From Solwaraspora sp. WMMD792 (GTDB lineage Bacteria > Actinomycetota > Actinomycetes > Mycobacteriales > Micromonosporaceae): DNA of 64,000 bases. Below, piece after piece: positions 57,727-64,000 of this stretch; position 1 is the first letter of the stretch, and each line of letters starts with the position of its first letter. Location: assembly GCF_029626105.1 (NCBI RefSeq), contig NZ_JARUBH010000009.1, positions 5,890,001-5,954,000 of the forward strand, read 5' to 3'. A program made the position numbers and the translations under genes. A model generated the notes under the pieces. That model saw only the letters and a program-made list of their open reading frames with translations, made no database searches and was not told where the DNA came from.

Positions 57727-58415
57727 CGTTCCTCCTTGCCACCGTCGCCACGTGCGGACCCTGATGGGACGTCGTCGAGCCGCTGCGGGTTCCGTGGGGT
57801 GAGCGACGACACCTGGGCGCGTGGCGGTGCCACCTGCGCGTTCGCCCGCTGTGGTCGTAGATGCCCGAGAAGCCCGGCCAGCCGGGCCCGCCCCCGGGCG
57901 CAGCGGCTCTTCACCGTGCCCTCGGCGACGCCCAGCATCACCGCCGCGTCGGCGACCGGGTAGCCCTGCACGTCGACCAGGATCAACGCGGCCCGCTGCT
58001 CCGCCGGTAGCTCGGCCAGTGCCTGGCGGACGACCAGGGCGGTGTCGTGATCGACCGGGGGTGCCGCCGGCTCGGTGCCGCGTACGCCGTCGTCGTCCCG
58101 GCCACCGTCGGGCAGCGGGACCGTGGGGTGGGACTTGCGGCGGCGTACCCGGTCCAGGCACGCGTTGACCACGATGCGGTGCAGCCAGGTGGTGACCGCA
58201 GCGTCGCCCCGGAACCGGGCGGCCGCGCGGTGTGCCGACAGCAGCGCGTCCTGCAGCGCGTCGGCGGCCTCCTCCCGGTCGCTGAGCGTCCGCAGGGCAA
58301 CCGCCCAGAGCCGGTCCTGGTGCCGCCGTACCAACTCGGCGAATGCCTCCGGGTCGCCGTCGACGTGTGCCCGGAGCAGTTCCTCGTCGCCGAGGTCGGC
58401 CCGGCGTCCGGTCAT
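57723..58415 (-). CDS. sigM: ECF RNA polymerase sigma factor SigM
   Basis: A 230-aa protein from ATG 58415. Region 2: AFAELVRRHQDRLWAVALRTL, DREEAADALQDALLSAHRAAARFRGDAAVTTWLHRIVVNACLDRVRRR. Region 4: LPAEQRAALILVDVQGYPVADAAVMLGVAEGTVKSRCARGRARL. A disordered tail follows. Order with trxB-trxA and murJ matches mycobacterial sigM. It starts in the stop of the pseudokinase gene (ATGA), so these genes are coupled. Confidence 0.92.
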   Translation of the reverse strand: MTGRRADLGDEELLRAHVDGDPEAFAELVRRHQDRLWAVALRTLSDREEAADALQDALLSAHRAAARFRGDAAVTTWLHRIVVNACLDRVRRRKSHPTVPLPDGGRDDDGVRGTEPAAPPVDHDTALVVRQALAELPAEQRAALILVDVQGYPVADAAVMLGVAEGTVKSRCARGRARLAGLLGHLRPQRANAQVAPPRAQVSSLTPRNPQRLDDVPSGSARGDGGKEER

Positions 58416-59953
58416 GGCCCCTCGACCGTGATCTCCTGAACGCCGATCTGGTATTTGTCGTTGCCGATCGGAGGCAGCTTGGTGATCCATACCAGGAGGT
58501 ACTGGTAGGTCTCGTCGGGCGAGAACCCGCTGAAGGTGAGGGTTGCGCCGTCGGCGTTCTCGAATCGGGCACCGATCCGGTCGGTGAACGTCTCGAGGAT
58601 CTCGTCGTCGCCTTCCCGGGTCGCTCCCGGATCGTTCGGACCGGCCAGTAGCTCGGCGGTGGCACCGGACGCGGACAGCTCGACCTTCACGCTGGTCACC
58701 GCCCGTGGCTCCTGCAGGTCGATCAGCACCCCCATGCCCCGCTTCAGGTTGCCGAAGTTGGGGTTGCGCTCGTAGGCGTCGGTCTCCCAGCCGGTGTTGG
58801 TGTCGCCGTCGACGGCGGCCTCCGCCCCGTCGAGCTCGTCACGGGCACCGTCGGCGTCGACGATGCGGACCTGGTCGCCGGAGAGGGCGATCGGCTGTGG
58901 CTGGGCCGGGGCACTGGTCTCGGTGGGACCCGGGGTCGAGGTCACCTGAGTCTGCGGCGGTGTCGGCTGACCGTCTTCGCCGTCACCGTCGTTGCCGAGC
59001 GCGCTGATCCCGAAGTACAGCCCGGTCACCGCGATGACCAGCAGGCCGGCGACACCGGCGGCGATCTTGCGGCGGGACGCGAGCGGGGTGCCGGTCGGCT
59101 CGTCGTCGTCGGCCGCCGAGAACCGCAGCGGTCCGACGCTGTCGAGGTAGTGCTCCTCGGTGCTGGCGTCGAGCCGACCCAGCTCGGCGGCGAGCACCTC
59201 CGAGGAGGGCAGGGCGAGTCGCGGGTCGAGCAGATCCATGGTCAGGTCGTCGAGGTACGCCGGAACACCGGAGCGCACCTGACGGGGGGCGGCGACCGCC
59301 CCGGTCGCATCCCGGACCGCGTCCGGCAGCGTCGTGCTGCCGGCCTCGTGCTGTGGCCACTGACCGGTCATCGCGAAGTAGAGCACCCCGCCGATCGCCC
59401 GGATGTCGGTTTCGTAGGTGTCGGAGCTGTCGGCCCGTGCGTCGGCCAGCACCACTCGGCCGTCGTGGCCGATCATCACCGTGCCGGGGTGGATGTTGCC
59501 GTGCACCATGCCGGTGGCGTGCACCGCAGCGATGGCGGAGGCGACCGAGTGGGCGATCATGGTGGCCCGGGCCGCGTCCAACGGACCGGCGGCGGCGATC
59601 ACCTCGCGCAGCGAGTCGCCCTCCACCCACTCGCGGACCACGTAGGCCCGCTGCCCCTCGTCGATGGCGTCGTAGACGCCGACCAGGTTGGAGTGGATGA
59701 CCCGACTGGCCCGGACCGCGGCCTGCAGCATTTCCATGGCGGAATCGCCACCGGGGTAGCGCAGCACCACCGCGACCGGACGGCGGAGCACCACGTCGAC
59801 CCCACGCCAGACCTGCCGGCCCGCACTGTCGTTGTTGACGTGCTGAGCCAGCTGGTATCGCTCGGCGAGGATCTCGCCGGCGGAGGGCGCATCGAAGGCC
59901 ATCATCGGCGGACTGGCCTCGTCCGCCTCCTGGCCTTCGCCGACCTGGGTCAC
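58412..59953 (-). CDS. Membrane pseudokinase (MviN/FhaA-type cell-wall regulator)
   Basis: A 513-aa protein from GTG 59953. A Ser/Thr-kinase-like fold lies at about residues 30-285, but catalytic motifs are lost: the HRD loop reads MVHGNIHPGTV, DFG reads VLADARA, and the ATP-site Lys region is RPVAVVLRYPG. A single membrane helix follows (VAGLLVIAVTGLYFGISALG). An outside beta-sandwich domain has F5/8- or galactose-binding-like features (DGDTNTGWETDAYER). In mycobacteria the equivalent domain is fused to MurJ (MviN) and binds FhaA. Here it is separate, next to murJ. Overlaps sigM by 4 nt. Confidence 0.88.
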   Translation of the reverse strand: MTQVGEGQEADEASPPMMAFDAPSAGEILAERYQLAQHVNNDSAGRQVWRGVDVVLRRPVAVVLRYPGGDSAMEMLQAAVRASRVIHSNLVGVYDAIDEGQRAYVVREWVEGDSLREVIAAAGPLDAARATMIAHSVASAIAAVHATGMVHGNIHPGTVMIGHDGRVVLADARADSSDTYETDIRAIGGVLYFAMTGQWPQHEAGSTTLPDAVRDATGAVAAPRQVRSGVPAYLDDLTMDLLDPRLALPSSEVLAAELGRLDASTEEHYLDSVGPLRFSAADDDEPTGTPLASRRKIAAGVAGLLVIAVTGLYFGISALGNDGDGEDGQPTPPQTQVTSTPGPTETSAPAQPQPIALSGDQVRIVDADGARDELDGAEAAVDGDTNTGWETDAYERNPNFGNLKRGMGVLIDLQEPRAVTSVKVELSASGATAELLAGPNDPGATREGDDEILETFTDRIGARFENADGATLTFSGFSPDETYQYLLVWITKLPPIGNDKYQIGVQEITVEGP

Positions 59954-60523
59954 CCGTCCTCCCTGTGGATCGTCTCGGTCGAACCCTGGTGCTGGTCGTC
60001 CGGTGTTCTGCCGGTTGTCCGGTTGTCCTGCTGGTCGCTCTTGCCGTGCTGGTCGGCGTGCTACCGGCACCGGCCGGCCCCGCAGCGGTGGAACGTCACC
60101 GTTCACGACCCGGTGTCGCACGTATCCGTCCAGAACGACCTTACCTGCGTTGCGGCACCACCAACATGTCAGCTTCCCGCAGCTCCCGCAATGCCGACCC
60201 GGGATCGACCTGCCGTCGGGCGGACCATCGGTCAATGCCGCCCCGCCCGTACGGCCAGCCGCACGCCCGGCCGGTGAGTAGCTACCGGGCGTGACACTGG
60301 CCCGGACGCATAACCTCCATCGCAAATATACGTTGTACCGCCCGGGTGCCGCTCCCAGCCCGCCGCGACAGCCCACTCGACAACCCGCCGGGACCGGGCC
60401 ACGGAGGCTCCGACACCGCCCGTAACGAGGATCCTGGTTTTGAGTTATCCACAGGTGCTGACCTGGTGTCGAGCGTGTCCAACCCGGTTATCCACAGGTC
60501 CGTCCACAGGCTGATCTCGCCGG
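59954..60523. promoter_or_regulatory. murJ-pseudokinase gap with DnaA boxes
   Basis: 570 bp. Two perfect TTATCCACA boxes (60445-60453 and 60488-60496), followed by GTCCACAGG near 60500, lie just after murJ. The remaining stretch shows no gene. It should hold the promoter of the pseudokinase-sigM-anti-sigma operon. Confidence 0.65.
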
Positions 60524-62305
60524 TCAGCGGCCGAGGCGACGGCGCACCATCGCCAGCACGTCGACGATCTCGCGGATCCGGAGGAGCACCGCCAACCCGA
60601 GGTAGACCAGCCCGACGGCGGCACCGCCGACCAGGAGTTGCAGGATCGCCAACGGCTGGCTCGGCGTGTCACCACCGGGCAGCAACGTGACAACGAGCCA
60701 CCCGGCCAGGGCGGCACCGCCGGCCGCCAGCGCCACCTTGCCGAAGGTGACCATGATGCCGCCGAACCCGATCCGACCGACCCGGCGGCGCAGCAACCAG
60801 GCCGACAGCACCGCCGCCGCCAGGTACGAGACCCCGTTGCCGATCATCAGGCCGGCCGCCGCGAACTGCACCGACAGGGCGACGAACAGCCCGATCTGGA
60901 CGAGAATCCGGAGCGCCACCACCGGAATGTTGATCAACGCCGGGGTGCGGGTGTCCGGCAGGGCGTAGAAGCCGAAGGTGAACAGCTGACTGACCGCGAA
61001 CGGCACCAAGGCGACCGCCGCCGCCAGCAGTACCACGGCGGTGGCGTCGGCGGCTTCGGTGTCGAACGCGCCGTACCGGAACAGGGAGAAGGAAACCGGG
61101 GTGGCCAGCACCGCGTAGCAGACGGCGATCGGCGCGAGTACCGCCGTCACCGTCCGGGTGCCGCGCGCCAGGTCGACGGCCATGTCCGAGTAGCGGCCGT
61201 CGGCAGCGGCCGAGCTCATCCGCGGCATCAGCGCGGTGATCACCGAGACGGCGATGATGCCGTGCGCCATCATCAACAGCAGGAACACATTGTTGTAGAT
61301 CAGCGGGCCGGCTTCGTCCTCGTCGCCCGCCCGGTTCAGCAGGTTGAACACCACCACCAGGCCGAGTTGGCTGACCGCCACGTAGCAGAACATCCAGACC
61401 CCGAGCCGACCCAGTTCGGCGAGGCCCAATTGGCGGAAGTCGAACCGCCAGCGCCACCGGAAACCAACCTTGCGCAGCGCCGGGACCAGGCCGGCGGCCT
61501 GCACCACCACGCCGAGCAGGGTGCCGCCGCCGAGCAGCACGATCCGGCCGGGGGTCATCTCGCCCGGTTCGATGATCCGGGCACCGAAGATCGCGATGTA
61601 CGTGCCCAGGGTGGCGATCACCACCAGGTTGTTGAGGATCGGCGCCCACATCGGCGCCGCGAAGTGCCCCCGGGTGTTCAACAACGCGCTGACCAGCGCC
61701 GACAACCCGGTGAAGAAGATCATCGGCAACATCAGGTACGACAGCAGAGTGACCAGGTCACGGAACTCCTCCGTGGTGCGGTCACTGGAGTAGAGCAGCG
61801 TCAGCAGCGGTGCCGCGGCCATCGCGACCAGGGTGGCGACGGCCAGCGCCAGCACCGCCAGCGACAGCAGCCGCTGCGCGTACGCCTGACCGCGGTCCGG
61901 GTCCGACTTGCGTCGCCGCACCAGCACCGGCACCAGGACGCTGGTCAGGATCCCGCCGAGCAGGAACTCGTACACCATGCCGGGGAAGATCTGCGCCGTG
62001 GTGTAGGCGTTGCCGACCAGCGATCCGCCGAGCGCTGCCGCCAGTACCAGGGTCCGCAGGAAGCCGGTGCCCCGGCTGACCAGGCTGCCCAGCGCCATGA
62101 CCGCGCTGTTGGTGGCGGCGCTGCCGCCCTCCTGCGGCTCCTGCACCGCCGGGTCCGGCATGGCCGCCGGCCGCTCGGACGGTGGCGCGGTCGACTCCAC
62201 CACCGGCTGGCCGCCCGGTCCGACGGAGATCAGCGTGGCGCCGTCCGGCTCCGGGCCGCCCCGACCGGGGTCGGCGTTCGTACTCCGGTACAACCCGCTA
62301 CTCAT
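60524..62305 (-). CDS. murJ: Lipid II flippase MurJ
   Basis: A 593-aa protein. A disordered N-terminal 65 residues are followed by a MATE/MOP-fold membrane protein with about 14 helices: SAVMALGSLVSRGTGFLRTLVLAAAL, NAYTTAQIFPGMVYEFLLGGILTSVLVPVLV (the conserved GGxxSxxxxPxL type), and many later helices such as PMIFFTGLSALVSALLNTRGHF. It flips lipid II across the membrane. Unlike mycobacterial MviN it has no C-terminal pseudokinase; that is the separate downstream gene. Confidence 0.95.
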   Translation of the reverse strand: MSSGLYRSTNADPGRGGPEPDGATLISVGPGGQPVVESTAPPSERPAAMPDPAVQEPQEGGSAATNSAVMALGSLVSRGTGFLRTLVLAAALGGSLVGNAYTTAQIFPGMVYEFLLGGILTSVLVPVLVRRRKSDPDRGQAYAQRLLSLAVLALAVATLVAMAAAPLLTLLYSSDRTTEEFRDLVTLLSYLMLPMIFFTGLSALVSALLNTRGHFAAPMWAPILNNLVVIATLGTYIAIFGARIIEPGEMTPGRIVLLGGGTLLGVVVQAAGLVPALRKVGFRWRWRFDFRQLGLAELGRLGVWMFCYVAVSQLGLVVVFNLLNRAGDEDEAGPLIYNNVFLLLMMAHGIIAVSVITALMPRMSSAAADGRYSDMAVDLARGTRTVTAVLAPIAVCYAVLATPVSFSLFRYGAFDTEAADATAVVLLAAAVALVPFAVSQLFTFGFYALPDTRTPALINIPVVALRILVQIGLFVALSVQFAAAGLMIGNGVSYLAAAVLSAWLLRRRVGRIGFGGIMVTFGKVALAAGGAALAGWLVVTLLPGGDTPSQPLAILQLLVGGAAVGLVYLGLAVLLRIREIVDVLAMVRRRLGR

Positions 62306-62360
62306 CGGACCTCCACCCCGCCGGTACGCCGGAATTGCCGCGCCGGACGCAGGCTCGAGC

Positions 62361-63416
62361 CTATCGGCCGTCGTCGTCGGCCGGGACGATGCCCGACAGT
62401 GCGTCGACCACCCAGGCGGCCTCGGCCGGCACCACCGGCTCGGTCAGCGCGTCCAGCACGGTCGGATGGTCGCAGCCGGCCTCGGCCAGCGTCCGACCGA
62501 GTACTGGCACCACCGCCAGGTCGCCGGTGTCGCGGGCCCGCCGGGCCAGTTCGGCGACGGCCGGGGTACGCCACGGAGTGTCGAGCACCCGGCGGTGCCG
62601 GGCCGCCGCCCGGCGTACCAACTCGGTGACCTCGTCGAACGGGAAGGACTCGGCACCGAGGACGCGGGCCGGTGCGCCGGGGCCGTCCGGCTGTCCGGCG
62701 GCCACCCAGCCCCAGCCGACGGCGTACCGCCAGTGTGTCCGGGCACCGTGGTCGAGATGGTCACGCACCTGCCGGGCCACCGACTCGTCGTCGAGGATCC
62801 GGGGGTCGACCGTGGCCGGTGCCGGCCACCAGGACGGGTCGGCGAACAGCTCCAGCGGCGGCTGCACCGGACCCGTCGTCGCCCTGGCCGCCGTATCGGT
62901 GCCACCGGGGCCGCCCGTCGGGCCGTCGCCAGTGGTCGCCGGGCCATCAGGTGTTGCCGGGTCTTCGGTTCCCGACGGCTCGTCGCGGCGTAGCGCGCGC
63001 AGCGCGGTGGCCAGCACGGTGGCTGCCCGGTCCGCCTCCGGCGGGTCACCGGCCGGTGGTGCGTACCGGTGCAGCAGCGCCACCAGTAGACCGGGATGCG
63101 GCCACGCCGGATCGTCCAGGGCGAGCAGCCGGCCGATCAGGTCCAGCTCCGCCCAGCGCAGCACCGCCGCGTACGGCCGGCCCGGATCCAGCCGGGCCAG
63201 CGGCAGCGGCTCGGTCGCTCCCGGCTGGCGCAGGCCGAGCAGGCATTCGCCGTACCCGAGGTCGATCTCCAGCACCAGGCCGTAGCCGTCGGCGACCGGC
63301 AGCACCACCCGGGTCTGCGCGTGATGGGCCGGTACGGGTCCGTCCACTGGCGGCAGGTACGCCGCCCAGAAGGTCGGATCGGTGGTCAGGCTGGCCAACG
63401 GTTCGGGAATCGGCAC
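62361..63416 (-). CDS. Conserved hypothetical protein
   Basis: A 351-aa protein from GTG 63416. The N-terminal domain includes FWAAYLPP, VVLPVADGYGLVLEIDLGYGECLLGL and AVLRWAELDLIGRLLAL. A variable Pro/Thr/Gly-rich middle is at about residues 140-175. The C-terminal helical part ends in ALSGIVPADDDGR. No signal or membrane segment is seen. It lies between murJ and the CCA gene; I do not recognise the family. Its start is about 60 bp from the divergent cca start. Confidence 0.68.
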   Translation of the reverse strand: MPIPEPLASLTTDPTFWAAYLPPVDGPVPAHHAQTRVVLPVADGYGLVLEIDLGYGECLLGLRQPGATEPLPLARLDPGRPYAAVLRWAELDLIGRLLALDDPAWPHPGLLVALLHRYAPPAGDPPEADRAATVLATALRALRRDEPSGTEDPATPDGPATTGDGPTGGPGGTDTAARATTGPVQPPLELFADPSWWPAPATVDPRILDDESVARQVRDHLDHGARTHWRYAVGWGWVAAGQPDGPGAPARVLGAESFPFDEVTELVRRAAARHRRVLDTPWRTPAVAELARRARDTGDLAVVPVLGRTLAEAGCDHPTVLDALTEPVVPAEAAWVVDALSGIVPADDDGR

Positions 63417-63475
63417 GGTGACTCATCCTGCCCGGCGGGGGCGGCGACGGCCACAGCGGCTACTCTGGCGATCCC

Positions 63476-64000
63476 ATGTCCGAAACCTCCGCGCCTCGCG
63501 CCACCGATGCTCGCGCCACGGACGCTCGTGCCGCCGTCGGGTCCGACCGCACTGCGGCGACCCCGGGTGACCTGACCGCCGTGCAACGCAACGCCGTCGC
63601 CGAACTGCTCCGGGTCTCCCCGGTCGCCGACGAACTCGGCAACCGGTTCGCCGCCGCCGGCCACGAGCTGCACCTGGTCGGCGGCTCGGTCCGCGACGCG
63701 CTGCTCGGCCGACTCGGCAGCGACCTGGACTTCTGCACCGACGCGCACCCGGACCAGACCCTGGGGGTGCTCAAAGGCTGGGCGGAGGCGATCTGGGAGA
63801 CCGGCCGCGAATTCGGCACCATCGGCGCCCGTCGGGGTGGGATGACCCTGGAGATCACCACCTACCGGGCGGAAGCCTACGACGGGGTGACCCGTAACCC
63901 GGTGGTCGCCTACGGCACCAGTCTCGCCGACGACCTGCGGCGGCGCGACTTCACCATCAACGCGATGGCGGTCAGCCTGCCCGAGCACCGGTTCACCGAC
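63476..64000 (+). CDS. cca: CCA tRNA nucleotidyltransferase (3' truncated by window edge)
   Basis: The first 175 codons of a class II CCA-adding enzyme from ATG 63476. After a 30-residue variable start come ELHLVGGSVRDALLGRLGSDLDFCTDAHPD (nucleotidyltransferase motif with the two metal Asp residues in DLDF), FGTIGARRGGMTLEITTYR, and LADDLRRRDFTINAMAVSL. It adds or repairs the 3' CCA of tRNAs; the two tRNAs in this window lack an encoded CCA, so the enzyme is needed. The frame runs past base 64000. Confidence 0.94.
   Translation, partial: MSETSAPRATDARATDARAAVGSDRTAATPGDLTAVQRNAVAELLRVSPVADELGNRFAAAGHELHLVGGSVRDALLGRLGSDLDFCTDAHPDQTLGVLKGWAEAIWETGREFGTIGARRGGMTLEITTYRAEAYDGVTRNPVVAYGTSLADDLRRRDFTINAMAVSLPEHRFTD

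Noticed and set aside
60638-62629. Long plus-strand frame opposite murJ (663 codons)
   Set aside because: An Arg/Gln/His-rich antisense artefact of high-GC coding DNA; murJ is certain on the other strand.

Overview
This is a high-GC actinomycete chromosome, most likely a Micromonosporaceae member (Micromonospora, Salinispora, Plantactinospora or a relative). The evidence is the pervasive GTG/TTG starts, G/C-ended codons and the replication-origin gene order. That order is dnaA-dnaN-gnd-recF-dciA-gyrB-gyrA-DUF3566-tRNA-Ile-tRNA-Ala on one side, and rpmH-rnpA-yidD-yidC-jag-rsmG-parA-parB ... cwlM-trxA-trxB-sigM-murJ-cca on the other. Genus assignment is inference.

Layout. (1) 1-8501 is an accessory region. 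A plus-strand MoxR-ATPase / VWA / CHAT-protease operon converges on a minus-strand operon encoding a caspase-like protease flanked by two paralogous proteins of unknown function. It resembles NTP-dependent conflict (defence or regulated cell death) systems. (2) 8701-13108 holds two paralogous unknown genes with a weak DUF218-like pattern, a MurD-like muramyl ligase and an SxxK serine hydrolase, which together look like a cell-wall group. (3) 13081-27012 is an integrated actinomycete integrative and conjugative element (AICE) of pSAM2 type in tRNA-Ala. It has a 31-bp direct repeat at its ends, integrase, excisionase, RepSA, SpdB-like protein, TraSA (FtsK/SpoIIIE), the activator Pra and a KorSA-like repressor. 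Its cargo is a glycosyltransferase and, next to attL, a membrane-linked NB-ARC ATPase with nearly identical TPR repeats. (4) 27108-41414 is the gyrase/origin core, with oriC in the dnaN-dnaA gap. (5) 41415-49274 holds rpmH to parB, a cluster of five canonical parS sites (two inside parA) and a HIT-like protein. (6) 49275-53931 holds a D-Ala-D-Ala-ligase-like gene, an aminotransferase, a solitary TnpB with an omega-RNA-like 3' end, and a GNAT enzyme. (7) 53942-64000 holds cwlM, trxA, trxB, an anti-sigma gene, sigM, a pseudokinase, murJ, a hypothetical gene and the start of the CCA-adding enzyme.

The best candidates for something new are the CHAT/caspase double operon (1-8501) and the AICE-borne TPR STAND protein (13329-15986). 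They lie on either side of the cell-wall group, just outside and just inside attL. The rest of the window is a well-preserved origin neighbourhood with dense DnaA-box and parS signals.
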